A stretch of 39,934 nt of DNA, from assembly GCF_022095675.1 (NCBI RefSeq), contig NZ_JAHYSG010000109.1, positions 1 through 39,934 on the forward strand, written 5' to 3'. Shown piece after piece: positions 7,309-15,696 of this stretch (position 1 is the stretch's first letter; every line of letters begins with the position of its first letter). Both the position numbers and the translations under genes were made by a program. The stretch comes from Dactylosporangium sp. AC04546 (GTDB lineage: Bacteria > Actinomycetota > Actinomycetes > Mycobacteriales > Micromonosporaceae). Below the pieces are notes generated by a model. The model worked only from the letters and a program-made list of their open reading frames with translations, was not told where the DNA came from and searched no databases.

Positions 7309-8055
7309 ATGGGTGGCATGACGAACGGAACGGTGCTGGTGACCGGCGGGAGCCGGGGGATCGGGGCGGCCATCGCCACGCGGCTGGCCCAGGACGGGTA
7401 CGGGGTGGTGGTCAACTACGCCACCGACGCGGAGGGTGCCACCGCCGTGGTCCGGGAGATCTCGCAGGCCGGTGGGCGGGCCGCCGCGGTGCGGGCCGAC
7501 GTCGCCGACGCCGGCCAGGTGGCGGCGATGTTCGAGAAGGCCGGCGCCTTCGGCGAGCCGCTGGTGGCGCTCGTCAACAACGCCGCCTCCGTCGGGCAGG
7601 AGGCGCCGATGCAGGACCAGCAGGCCGACGCCCTCAACCGGGTGGTCCAGACGAACGTGGTCGGGCCGGCGCTGTGCGCCAAGCACGCGATCCGGGCCAT
7701 GTCCAGGAAGCGCGGCGGGGTGGGCGGCAGCATCGTCAACGTGGCCTCGGTGGCCGGGCAGACGGGCGGCCTGCCCAACCTGGTGCCGTACTCGGCGACG
7801 AAGGGCGCCGTCATCGCCATGACCAAGGGCCTGGCCGGTGAGGTCGCCGCGGACGGCATCCGGGTCAACAGCGTCTCGCCGGGCGTCATCGACACCGAGA
7901 TGTCCAACCGCCCGGCCGCCCGGCAGCTCGCCGAGTCCTCCCCGATGGGCCGGATGGGCCACCCGGCCGAGGTGGCGGCGGCCGTGTCGTTCCTGGTCTC
8001 CGACGCCGCCTCGTTCGTGACGGGCACCGACCTCCCGGTCTCCGGCGGCCGCTGA
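7309..8055 (+). CDS. Short-chain dehydrogenase/reductase (FabG-like)
   Basis: A 248-residue NAD(P)-dependent oxidoreductase. ATG 7309 is preferred because GAGG lies five bases upstream; ATG 7318 and GTG 7303 are alternatives. Classical SDR motifs are in order: TGGSRGIGAAIA (cofactor-binding glycines), a DVAD acidic segment, NNAAS (the NNAG position), a catalytic Ser in IVNVASVAG, YSATKGA (Tyr-x-x-x-Lys), and VNSVSPGVIDTEM. Length is standard for the family. It resembles 3-oxoacyl-ACP reductases and glucose-dehydrogenase-like SDRs; the substrate cannot be assigned. It follows the MarR gene on the same strand and may be regulated by it. Confidence 0.88.
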   Translation: MGGMTNGTVLVTGGSRGIGAAIATRLAQDGYGVVVNYATDAEGATAVVREISQAGGRAAAVRADVADAGQVAAMFEKAGAFGEPLVALVNNAASVGQEAPMQDQQADALNRVVQTNVVGPALCAKHAIRAMSRKRGGVGGSIVNVASVAGQTGGLPNLVPYSATKGAVIAMTKGLAGEVAADGIRVNSVSPGVIDTEMSNRPAARQLAESSPMGRMGHPAEVAAAVSFLVSDAASFVTGTDLPVSGGR

Positions 8056-8114
8056 CCGCGCCGCCCGCATGCGCTACCGTCCATCGACGGCGGGCGGGTG
8101 CGAAGGGGGCGGGC

Positions 8115-10442
8115 ATGGCGGATCCGGAGTGGGTCCGGCTCGACCCGGGGGCCGACGTCCGGCACCAGCTGACCGAGGCCTGCCGGGACCGCAGGGTCGT
8201 CGTCTGCGCGGACGGCGCCGGCCGGCTCCGCGTCGACGCCGGCGACATCCGCGCGGTCGCGCTGTCGGCGGCCTCGGCCGGCGAGCCGTTCGGGCTGCGC
8301 CTGGCCGGCGCCGAGATCGCCGGGCGTCTCGACCTGAGCGCCGCCGACGTCCCGGCACCGCTGCACCTGCTGAGCTGTGCCTTCGCCGAGGCGCCCGTCT
8401 TCGAGGGCGCACGGCTGCACGAGCTGACGATCGCGACCGCCGTGCCGGGGCCCGCGATGCCCCGGCCCCGGCCGTCGCAGCTGCCGGGGCTGCTCGCCAA
8501 CGGCCTGTCCACCCGCCGGGACCTGGTCCTGTCTGGCAGCACCGTGCGCGGCGCGCACCGGACGTCGTCGTCGCTGACCCGGTCGTCGGCCGTCTGGCTC
8601 ACCGAGGCGAGCATCGGCGGGCGGCTGCTCGCCGTCGGCACCGTCATCGAGGCCACCGGCGACCGCGCGATGCAGTGCGACCGCACCAGCGTGGCCGGCG
8701 ACGTCCGGCTCGTGCAGGGCTTCCGGGCCACCGGCGAGGTCCGGCTCCTCGCCATGCGCCTCGGCGGCTCCCTCGACCTCACCGCCGCGTCGCTGCTGCC
8801 CGGCAACTTCCGCGCGCTGGACCTCGCCGAGGCCACCGTCGGCGGCAGCGTCTTCATCCTCGACGACCCGGACCTGCGGCTGCGCCCGCGCATCCACGGC
8901 CGGGTGGAGCTGGGCCGCACCGTCGTCAACGGCCGGATCCTGGTCCGCAACGCCGACCTGCGCTCGCCGCCGCCGGGGTCGGGCCTGCACGACTACAACC
9001 CCGCCGAGGCCGACGAGCGCACGGTGCTGCTCGCACCCCGGCTCACCGTGCACGGCGACGTCACCGTGGAGCCGGACACCGTGATCCACGGCGCGCTGAT
9101 GCTCGCCGGCGCGGACCTCGCCGGCGGCCTCCAGCTCAGCGGTGTCCAGCTGTGGAACCCCGGCGGCCGGGCGCTGGACCTGTCCCGCGCGACGCTCGGC
9201 GCCGGGCTGCGCCTCGCCGACGCGCTCGTCGAGGGCACGGTGTCGGTGGCCGACGCCCGGATCGACGGGCCGCTCGAGCTCACCGGCGCCCGGCTGCGCG
9301 AACCGGCCGGTCATCGCTGCCTCGACGGCGTCGGGCTGACCGTGGCCGGCGAGCTTCGCATGGCCGGCGTCGCCACGCGCGGCGGCGCGATCCGGCTGCG
9401 CGGCGCGCGGATCGGCGGCGTCGTCGAGGCCGAGGGCGCCGACCTGCGCCATCCCGGCGGCAAGACGCTCAACCTCCACCAGGCGATCGTCGCGGGCAAC
9501 GTCCGCCTGTGTGCGGGCTTCTCGTCGGAGGGTGTCGTGGTGCTCAACCGGGCGGTGGTCGAGGGCCGCCTGCGGTGCGACGGCGCCACGCTGTCGTGGA
9601 CCGGCCCGCCCGTCCCGGACAACCCGCGCGGTGTCGCCTTCGAGGCGATCTCCGCCACCTTCCGCGGCGGGCTCGGGCTGGGCTGGCGGATCGGCGCCGG
9701 CGGCGTGGACCTGTCCGGCGCGCAGGCCGCCTTCCTGGCCGACCGGCCGGGGGACTGGCCGCACGACACCTACCTGGACGGCTTCACGTACGAGCGCTTC
9801 GCGGCACCCGACAACGACACCGGCTCCGGCACGTGGGACGCAGGCGCCCGGATCCGCTGGCTGGCCGGTCTGGCGCCGTTCGACCCGGGCAGCTGGGAGC
9901 AGGCGGCCCGGGTCGTGCGGGCCAACGGGGACCAGCGGGGCGCCGACCGGATCGTCATCGCCCGCGACCGGCACGCGCGCCAGCGCGGGCTGCGGTTCTC
10001 CCGGCGGTCGCCGGCCTACGTCGCCGACGTGCTCAAGGAGTGGCTCGTCGGCTACGGGCACCGGCCGGCGCGGGCCCTGTCGGCCCTGCTCATGCTTGTC
10101 GCCGTCGTCGGCGCGGTGCTCAGCCTGCCCGCGGCCGGCGAGCGGATGCGCACCACCGGCGGCAGCGTGGTCTACGCACCGACCCGCCCGGTAGCGGGTC
10201 CGGCGCCCCTCGCGGGACCCTGCGGCGGGGGCTCGGTGCGCTGCTTCGACGCCCTGTCCTACGCCGTGGACACCGTCGTGCCGGTCATCGACCTGAAGCA
10301 GCGCTCCACCTGGTACCCGGACGCCTCGCCCGGCGGGCGCCTGCTCGCGTGGCTGCTCAACCTCTGCACGATCCTCGGGTGGGTCGCCTCGACGTTCTTC
10401 GTGCTGAGCTTCGCGCGGCTGGGCCGCTCGGCGGCCGGATGA
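8115..10442 (+). CDS. Large beta-helix membrane protein
   Basis: A 775-residue protein (ATG 8115, preceded by a G-rich ribosome site). Residues ~45-530 are made of many degenerate ~20-residue rungs ending in patterns such as AEIAGRLDLSAADV, TSVAGDVRLVQGF, LGGSLDLTAASL and ATLGAGLRLADAL, which read as a right-handed beta-helix of the bactofilin/pentapeptide type. The C-terminal part has two transmembrane helices, about 654-675 (ALSALLMLVAVVGAVLSLPA) and 743-771, separated by a ~65-residue, probably external loop with cysteines. Similar proteins are annotated in streptomycetes as membrane-associated oxidoreductases, but I see no cofactor motif to support that. The terminator at 10447 follows directly. 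Confidence 0.8.
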   Translation: MADPEWVRLDPGADVRHQLTEACRDRRVVVCADGAGRLRVDAGDIRAVALSAASAGEPFGLRLAGAEIAGRLDLSAADVPAPLHLLSCAFAEAPVFEGARLHELTIATAVPGPAMPRPRPSQLPGLLANGLSTRRDLVLSGSTVRGAHRTSSSLTRSSAVWLTEASIGGRLLAVGTVIEATGDRAMQCDRTSVAGDVRLVQGFRATGEVRLLAMRLGGSLDLTAASLLPGNFRALDLAEATVGGSVFILDDPDLRLRPRIHGRVELGRTVVNGRILVRNADLRSPPPGSGLHDYNPAEADERTVLLAPRLTVHGDVTVEPDTVIHGALMLAGADLAGGLQLSGVQLWNPGGRALDLSRATLGAGLRLADALVEGTVSVADARIDGPLELTGARLREPAGHRCLDGVGLTVAGELRMAGVATRGGAIRLRGARIGGVVEAEGADLRHPGGKTLNLHQAIVAGNVRLCAGFSSEGVVVLNRAVVEGRLRCDGATLSWTGPPVPDNPRGVAFEAISATFRGGLGLGWRIGAGGVDLSGAQAAFLADRPGDWPHDTYLDGFTYERFAAPDNDTGSGTWDAGARIRWLAGLAPFDPGSWEQAARVVRANGDQRGADRIVIARDRHARQRGLRFSRRSPAYVADVLKEWLVGYGHRPARALSALLMLVAVVGAVLSLPAAGERMRTTGGSVVYAPTRPVAGPAPLAGPCGGGSVRCFDALSYAVDTVVPVIDLKQRSTWYPDASPGGRLLAWLLNLCTILGWVASTFFVLSFARLGRSAAG

Positions 10443-10446
10443 CGGG

Positions 10447-10486
10447 CGAACGGCCGGCGCCACACCCACCGGGCGCCGGCCGTTCG
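10447..10486. terminator. Strong bidirectional terminator
   Basis: A perfect 15-bp inverted repeat, CGAACGGCCGGCGCC (10447-10461) and its complement (10472-10486), with a 10-base loop. It lies between the convergent beta-helix gene (stop 10442) and the alpha-amylase gene (stop 10497), so it can end both transcripts. Confidence 0.85.
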
Positions 10487-10496
10487 GGTCCCGCGG

Positions 10497-12599
10497 TTAC
10501 TTCCAGGTGGCGTTGACCGTCTGGCTGGCCGTGCCCGTCGCCAGGGTGCGGTTGGCGCCGCTCTCCCAGGTCACCGAGCCGTCCGAGTTCTTCTTGATGA
10601 ACTTGTACTCCACCGTCGTGTTCGCCGGCAGGGTCACCGTCGCGGACCAGACCGGGTAGTTCGCCGACGACAGCGCGATCGCGTTCGCCGTGTTCCAGGA
10701 GCCCAGCGCCGGCACCGAGCCGACGACGAAGACGTTCTGGCCCCACGTCGTGGTCACCGTCGCGTTGAACGTCACCGCCGGGTTGGTCGTCGACGAGCCG
10801 TTCCAGGTGGTGTTGATCGTCCCCGTGCCCGACGCCGGCACCGTGTAGGTGTGGTTCGAGCCCGGCTCCCAGGTGACCGTGCCGGACGCCGACTTCTGGA
10901 TGAACTTGTACTCCAGGGCGCCCGCGGGCAGGCTCACCGTGGTCGTCCACGCGGAGCCGTTCGCCGTCATCGGGACCGCGTTCGCGGTGTTCCACGAGCC
11001 CAGCGCCGCGACCGAGCCGACCAGGTAGATCGGGTCGCCGGTCGGGGCGCCGGTGACCGTGAAGCTCACGCCCTGGCCGGTGGACTGCGACGGCGACGGT
11101 GACGTGGTGGGGTTGCCGGTCACGCGGGCGTTGGCGTGGATGGCGACGGCGTCCTTCGCGGCGACGCCGACGGTGGCCTGGCCGCTGCCGTCGACGGTCA
11201 CCGTGGGCCCGGAGCACGTCTGCGCGCTCGCGTTGTAGTCGCCGTGGATGACGTCGCAGTACACACCGGCCGGCAGGCCCGTGGTGAAGGTGCGGGCGGC
11301 GACGGTACCGCTGCCGTTGTTGACGGCCACCCAGCCCGACGAGCCGCGGGAGAACGCGATCGCGTTGCTGCCGTCGGACCACCAGTTGCCGACCGTGGTG
11401 TTCGCCCGGGTCGCGTTGTGGAAGCCGACCATGTTCTTCACCGCGCGCTGCCGGTGCTGGCACTCCCACCCGCTGCCGCAGCTCACCGCGGTCACGTAGC
11501 CGTTGCCGTCGGCCGGCGGCGACGCGTCGTTGTTGGAGAACGTGAACGAGCTCATGACGTTCGGCGTGCCGTGGTTCCAGGCCAGCATGAACACCGTCGC
11601 GAGGGTGTCGGTGCTGCCGTTCTTGTACGACAGGGTCTGCCCGTTGCGCTCGGTGTCGTGGTTGGAGACGAACACCGTCGACTTGTCGCTCGGCCGCAGG
11701 CCCCAGCTCGGCCCGAAGGTCTGCAGGTTGGCGATGCTGCCCTGGAACTGGCTCTTCAGGCTGTACGCGTAGGTGAACTCCAGCACGCCGCCGATGCCCT
11801 CGTAGGCGGCCGGGGTCAGGTTGCCGGGGCTGCCCGGGATGACCTCCTGCGACCAGTACACGCTCTGGTTGGACAGCTTGCCCTTGATGGCGGCGAGGTC
11901 GGCCTGGCTCATGTGCTTGGCCGCGTCGACCCGGAAGCCGTCGACGCCGACGCCGATGAGGTCGTTGAGGTAGCCGGCGATCTTCGTGCGGACGTAGTCG
12001 CTCTCGGTCTTGAGGTCCGACAGGCCGACGAGCTGGCAGTTCCAGACCTCGGTCTGGTTGTTCCAGTCGTGGATCTGGTTGTCCGACTGCGGGCAGTTGC
12101 CGGGGTAGAAGTGGAAGTCCGACGAGCTGTAGCCGGCGGTCGGGTAGCTGTAGTTGTTCGTGAAGCTCGACCCGCCGTAGGCGGTGGTGCTGCTCTGGTT
12201 CGCGCCCGTCATGTGGTTGATGACCGCGTCGACGTAGACCTTGACGCCGGCCGCGTGGCACGCGTTGACCATGCTCTGGAACTGCGCCCGGGTGCCCATC
12301 CGGCCGTTGATCTGGTACGACGCCGGCTGGTAGATGTCCCACCACGGGTGCCCGGCGACGCTGATCGAGTCCTCCGGCGGCGCGACCTGGACGGCGCCGT
12401 AGCCGGCCGGGCCGAGGACGTTGGTGCATTCGCTCGCGATCGAGTTCCAGGGCCACAGCCACAGGTTGGCGATGACGTCATTGTCGCCGACGGCGGCCTC
12501 GGCCTTCCGATCGGAGCTGAGCAGTGGCACGGCGAGCGCTGCGGCCAGCACCAGGCCGCCGACGATCGCGAGTGTTCTGAGCAGGCGGGGTCTACGCAC
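10497..12599 (-). CDS. Secreted alpha-amylase, GH13 with two CBM20 domains
   Basis: A 700-residue enzyme that hydrolyses internal alpha-1,4 bonds of starch outside the cell. GTG 12599 is chosen because GGAGG lies 5 bases upstream and a signal peptide follows at once (VRRPRLLRTLAIVGGLVLAA to about residue 35). The GH13 barrel spans ~40-400. Visible motifs are DAVINH (124-129), GFRVDAAKH with the nucleophile Asp225, Glu252 in SQEVI as acid/base, and SNHDTE with Asp315. An amylase C-terminal beta domain (~405-492) and a Ser/Thr/Pro linker follow, then two starch-binding CBM20 modules (~510-597 and ~608-700), each with YLVGSV/FVVGSV-type and LGSWNTANA motifs. Upstream operator-like repeats suggest maltodextrin control. 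Confidence 0.95.
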   Translation of the reverse strand: MRRPRLLRTLAIVGGLVLAAALAVPLLSSDRKAEAAVGDNDVIANLWLWPWNSIASECTNVLGPAGYGAVQVAPPEDSISVAGHPWWDIYQPASYQINGRMGTRAQFQSMVNACHAAGVKVYVDAVINHMTGANQSSTTAYGGSSFTNNYSYPTAGYSSSDFHFYPGNCPQSDNQIHDWNNQTEVWNCQLVGLSDLKTESDYVRTKIAGYLNDLIGVGVDGFRVDAAKHMSQADLAAIKGKLSNQSVYWSQEVIPGSPGNLTPAAYEGIGGVLEFTYAYSLKSQFQGSIANLQTFGPSWGLRPSDKSTVFVSNHDTERNGQTLSYKNGSTDTLATVFMLAWNHGTPNVMSSFTFSNNDASPPADGNGYVTAVSCGSGWECQHRQRAVKNMVGFHNATRANTTVGNWWSDGSNAIAFSRGSSGWVAVNNGSGTVAARTFTTGLPAGVYCDVIHGDYNASAQTCSGPTVTVDGSGQATVGVAAKDAVAIHANARVTGNPTTSPSPSQSTGQGVSFTVTGAPTGDPIYLVGSVAALGSWNTANAVPMTANGSAWTTTVSLPAGALEYKFIQKSASGTVTWEPGSNHTYTVPASGTGTINTTWNGSSTTNPAVTFNATVTTTWGQNVFVVGSVPALGSWNTANAIALSSANYPVWSATVTLPANTTVEYKFIKKNSDGSVTWESGANRTLATGTASQTVNATWK

Positions 12600-12741
12600 G
12601 AGGTCCTCCGGAATGGCGGTGGCGGAGTGTGCACGACGACCCGGTGGCAGTAGTCGGCCGAGAGCCGAAGGCCCCGGCCCAAATGAAACCAACCGGATCG
12701 ATGACGACGAGCCTCAATGCTTCTGAAAGCGGTGTCAAGGA

Positions 12742-12777
12742 CCTTGCAAGAATTTCCAGCCGGCACTTCTTGCAAGG
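12742..12777. promoter_or_regulatory. Operator candidate upstream of alpha-amylase
   Basis: CCTTGCAAGAA (12742-12752) and its exact reverse complement (12767-12777) form 11-bp arms with a 14-base spacer, 143-178 bases upstream of the amylase start. A related half-site, TCTTGCAA, lies at 12817-12824 inside the 3' end of the upstream alpha-glucosidase gene. TTGCAA-type dyads are typical of LacI-family regulators of actinobacterial starch genes, so the LacI protein at 14490-15503 is the natural binder. The rest of 12600-12798 shows no gene. Confidence 0.65.
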
Positions 12778-12798
12778 CCCTCTCACCTGCGGAAACCG

Positions 12799-14349
12799 TT
12801 AGGAAAGTTCGTTACCTCTTGCAAAGATCCACACGGCGGTGGCGTCCGGAAGCACGTCTCCGTCGACCGGCCCGCTGGCCAGCGCGATCTCGCCGGCAGC
12901 GGACGGTAGCGGCACCGGCCCACCGGAGAGGTTGACGACACACCGCACGCCGTCCCGGGTGAGGTCCAGGACGCCGGCCGGGGACTCGTTCCAGCGCAGC
13001 GGGCCGGTGAGGGCGCGGCGCAGGTGCAGCGCCTCCCGGTACAGCTCCAGCGTCGAGGCCGGGTCGCCGGCCTGCGTGTCGGCGGCGAGCGCGCACCAGT
13101 CCGGCTGCGGCAGCCACGACCTGCCCGTGGTGGAGAACCCGTACGCCGGCGCCGCGGCCTCCCACGGCAGCGGCACCCGGCAGCCGTCGCGGCCGGGGTC
13201 CGTGCCGCCCGAGCGGAACCACACCGGGTCCTGCCGCGCCTCGGCCGGCAGGTCGAGCACCTCCGGCAGGCCGAGCTCCTCGCCCTGGTACAGGTAGGCC
13301 GAGCCGGGCAGCGCCAGCATGAGCAGCGCCGCCGCGGACGCCCGCTGCGCGGAGCCGAGCCGGGTCACGTGCCGCTGCACGTCGTGGTTGGCCAGGACCC
13401 ACGTGGTCGGCGCGCCGACCGAGTCGGCAGCCTGCACGCAGGCGTCGATGATGCGCCTGACCTCGGCCGGGTCGTCCCACGGGGCCGACAGGAAGTCGAA
13501 GTTGAACGCCTGGTGCAGCTCGTCCGGTGCGACGTAGCGGGCCAGCCGCTGCGGCGTGGACGCCCACGCCTCGGCGACCGCCATCCGCTGCCCGGGGTAC
13601 GAGTCCAGGATCTTGCGCCAGGCGCGGTAGATCTCGTGGACGCCGTCCTGGTCGAAGTACGGCAGATCCGCCTTGCCGAGCAGGCCGATCTGGCCGGTGT
13701 AGCCGACCGAGGGGTAGCCGGCCCGTTTGGCCATCCCGTGCGCGACGTCGATGCGGAAGCCGTCGACGCCCCGGTCGAGCCAGAACCGCAGCACGCCCTC
13801 GAACTCGCTGCGCACGTCGGCGTTGTCCCAGTTGAGGTCGGGCTGGGCCGGGTCGAACAGGTGCAGGTACCACTCGCCGCCGGGCACCTGCGTCCAGGCC
13901 GGGCCGCCGAACACCGACTCCCAGTCGTTCGGAGGGTTACCGTCCGTGGTTGGTGGGTGGAAGTGGTACCGCGCCCGCGCGGGCGATCCTGGAAGGGTTT
14001 GCAACGCTTCCACAAACCACGGGTGCAGCGACGACGTGTGGTTGGGGACCACGTCGATGATCACCCGGAGGCCGAGCTCGTGCGCCCGGGCCAGCATGGC
14101 GTCGAAGTCGGCGAGCGTGCCCAGCGTCGGGTCGACGTCGCGGTAGTCCGCGACGTCGTAGCCGCCGTCGACCATGGGGGAGCGGAAGAACGGCGTCAGC
14201 CAGATCGCGTCGACGCCGAGGTCACGCAGGTACGGCAGCCGTTCCCGCAGGCCGGCCAGGTCGCCGATCCCGTCGCCGTTGCCGTCGGCGAAGCTGCGGA
14301 CATAGATCTCGTAGATGGCGGCGGTCCGCCACCAGGGGGTTTCGGGCAC
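12799..14349 (-). CDS. Alpha-glucosidase, GH13 (subfamily 30-like)
   Basis: A 516-residue intracellular enzyme without a signal peptide, expected to release glucose from maltose and short maltodextrins. GTG 14349 ([20 protein letters not shown]) is preferred since GGAAGG lies 7 bases upstream; an in-frame GTG at 14364 has no such site. GH13 motifs: DVVPNH (99-104), [10 protein letters not shown] with the nucleophile Asp201, Glu260 in VAEAW, Asp323 in ANHDV. The RIDVAHGM form and [14 protein letters not shown] resemble subfamily 30 alpha-glucosidases such as the AmlE type of Actinoplanes (recalled, not searched). It lies between the LacI-type regulator and the amylase gene, all leftward. Its 3' end carries an operator half-site. 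Confidence 0.92.
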   Translation of the reverse strand: MPETPWWRTAAIYEIYVRSFADGNGDGIGDLAGLRERLPYLRDLGVDAIWLTPFFRSPMVDGGYDVADYRDVDPTLGTLADFDAMLARAHELGLRVIIDVVPNHTSSLHPWFVEALQTLPGSPARARYHFHPPTTDGNPPNDWESVFGGPAWTQVPGGEWYLHLFDPAQPDLNWDNADVRSEFEGVLRFWLDRGVDGFRIDVAHGMAKRAGYPSVGYTGQIGLLGKADLPYFDQDGVHEIYRAWRKILDSYPGQRMAVAEAWASTPQRLARYVAPDELHQAFNFDFLSAPWDDPAEVRRIIDACVQAADSVGAPTTWVLANHDVQRHVTRLGSAQRASAAALLMLALPGSAYLYQGEELGLPEVLDLPAEARQDPVWFRSGGTDPGRDGCRVPLPWEAAAPAYGFSTTGRSWLPQPDWCALAADTQAGDPASTLELYREALHLRRALTGPLRWNESPAGVLDLTRDGVRCVVNLSGGPVPLPSAAGEIALASGPVDGDVLPDATAVWIFARGNELS

Positions 14350-14376
14350 AGCGGAACCTTCCACTATGGGGGATAT

Positions 14377-14389
14377 TTCCGATTCGGAA
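14377..14389. promoter_or_regulatory. Palindrome upstream of alpha-glucosidase
   Basis: TTCCGATTCGGAA is a perfect palindrome with a one-base centre, about 28 bases upstream of GTG 14349. On the minus strand it follows TTGCTT and precedes an AT-rich ATATCC, so it could sit within the alpha-glucosidase promoter. It does not resemble the TTGCAA dyads. The rest of 14365-14489 holds only weak GC-rich inverted repeats. Confidence 0.4.
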
Positions 14390-14489
14390 GCAAGCGGATG
14401 GCCCGGCCGCGAGCGACGGCAGGCCGGACCACCCGGTCCCCGGCAGCGCGAAACCCTGCCCCTGCGTCAGGGCCGCGGCACCGGGGGAG

Positions 14490-15503
14490 TCAGCGGCGGG
14501 CGATGCCCGTCGAGCCGCGGACCACCAGCTCGGGGGCGAACAGGTACTCCGAGTGCGGGCTGGGCTGGCCGTGGATGGCGTCGACCAGGTTCTGCGCCGC
14601 CGCGTTGGACATCGCCCGCACCGGCTGGCGCAGCGTGGTCAGCGGCGGGTCGGTGAACGCGATGAGCGGCGAGTCGTCGTAGCCGACCACCGAGACGTCG
14701 CCCGGCACCGACAGGCCCCGCGAGCGGGCCGCCCGCACGGCGCCCAGGGCCATCAGGTCGGAGCCGCAGACCAGGCCGGTGACCCCGCGTTCAAGCAGCC
14801 GCGCGGCCGCGGCCGCGCCGCCCTCCACGCCGAACAGCGACAGCTCGATCTCCTCGGCCAGGCCGTGGCGGGACATCGCCGCCCGGTAGCCGGCCAGCTT
14901 GCGCTGGACCGGGAGGTACCGCTCGGGGCCGCTGATCAGCCCGATGCGCGTATGACCCAGCGAGGCGAGGTGGTCGACCGCCAGCTCGCTGGCCCGCGCG
15001 TCGTCGCAGGAGACGCAGGGCGCTTCGAGGCCCTCGACGTAGCCGGTGACGAGCACGATCGGCAGCGGCCGGTCGATGAGCTTGCGGTAGCGGTCGTGGT
15101 CGGCGCTGGTGTCGGCGTGCAGGCCGGAGACGAAGATGATGCCGGCGACCGAGCGGTCGAGCAGCATCTCCACGTACTCGTCCTCGGTCACGCCGCCCGG
15201 GGTCTGCGTGCACAGCACCGGCGTGTAGCCGTGCCGGGACAGCGCCGACTCGATGACCTGTGCGAACAACGGGAAGATCGGGTTCTCCAGCTCCGGCGTC
15301 ACCAGGCCGACGAGGCCTGCGCTGCGCTTGCGGAGCCGTTCGGGTCGCTCGTAACCGAGCACGTCGAGCGCGGTGAGCACGGCGTGTCGGGTGTCGGCGC
15401 TGACCCCGGGCCGGTCGTTGAGCACCCGCGAGACGGTCGCCTCGCTGACGTCCGCCTGCCGGGCGATGTCAGCGAGCCGAGCTCGTGGAGCGTCCATGGC
15501 CAT
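14490..15503 (-). CDS. LacI family regulator of maltodextrin genes
   Basis: A 337-residue repressor-type protein (ATG 15503, [20 protein letters not shown]; a second ATG at 15497 is possible). The N-terminal helix-turn-helix and hinge are canonical: [20 protein letters not shown] (about 10-29), then [15 protein letters not shown]. The rest is a periplasmic-binding-like effector domain ([52 protein letters not shown], ending [13 protein letters not shown]). It is flanked by the divergent malEFG operon and the leftward alpha-glucosidase and amylase genes, the arrangement of MalR/AglR/AmlR-type regulators. The inducer is probably maltose, a maltodextrin or a derivative. Confidence 0.92.
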   Translation of the reverse strand: MAMDAPRARLADIARQADVSEATVSRVLNDRPGVSADTRHAVLTALDVLGYERPERLRKRSAGLVGLVTPELENPIFPLFAQVIESALSRHGYTPVLCTQTPGGVTEDEYVEMLLDRSVAGIIFVSGLHADTSADHDRYRKLIDRPLPIVLVTGYVEGLEAPCVSCDDARASELAVDHLASLGHTRIGLISGPERYLPVQRKLAGYRAAMSRHGLAEEIELSLFGVEGGAAAAARLLERGVTGLVCGSDLMALGAVRAARSRGLSVPGDVSVVGYDDSPLIAFTDPPLTTLRQPVRAMSNAAAQNLVDAIHGQPSPHSEYLFAPELVVRGSTGIARR

Positions 15504-15534
15504 GCGACGACTGTAAGCGGCCGGACGGTCAAAT

Positions 15535-15577
15535 TGAAAGTCGGCTGGAAGCTCTTTCATTCGCTGCAACTTGTTGC
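15535..15577. promoter_or_regulatory. Operator candidates between lacI-type gene and malE
   Basis: Two dyads lie in the 193-bp divergent region: TGAAAG (15535-15540) with CTTTCA (15554-15559), 13 bases apart, and GCAACTTGTTGC (15566-15577), with 5-bp arms around TT. The second shares the TGCAA half with the amylase operator. They sit 32-74 bases upstream of the regulator gene and ~120-160 upstream of malE, suited to control of both. Confidence 0.55.
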
Positions 15578-15696
15578 TACGTTCCCTGCCACCGGCATTC
15601 GATCGACACCCCTGCACCGACGGCCGGGCACCCTCCATCGACGCGACACGCGACCGTTCCGCGGTCGCGCGCTGCCTGCTGAACAGGAGTCCTTTG

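Noticed and set aside
6658..8070. Long minus-strand extension upstream of the TPR-like gene
   Set aside because: It runs antisense through the MarR and SDR genes, whose motifs are unambiguous; the real start is ATG 6657.
7416..10469. A ~1000-residue open frame on the minus strand
   Set aside because: It lies antisense to the beta-helix and SDR genes and is rich in Arg, Ala, Gly and Pro without any recognisable motif; it is a by-product of high GC3 on the other strand.
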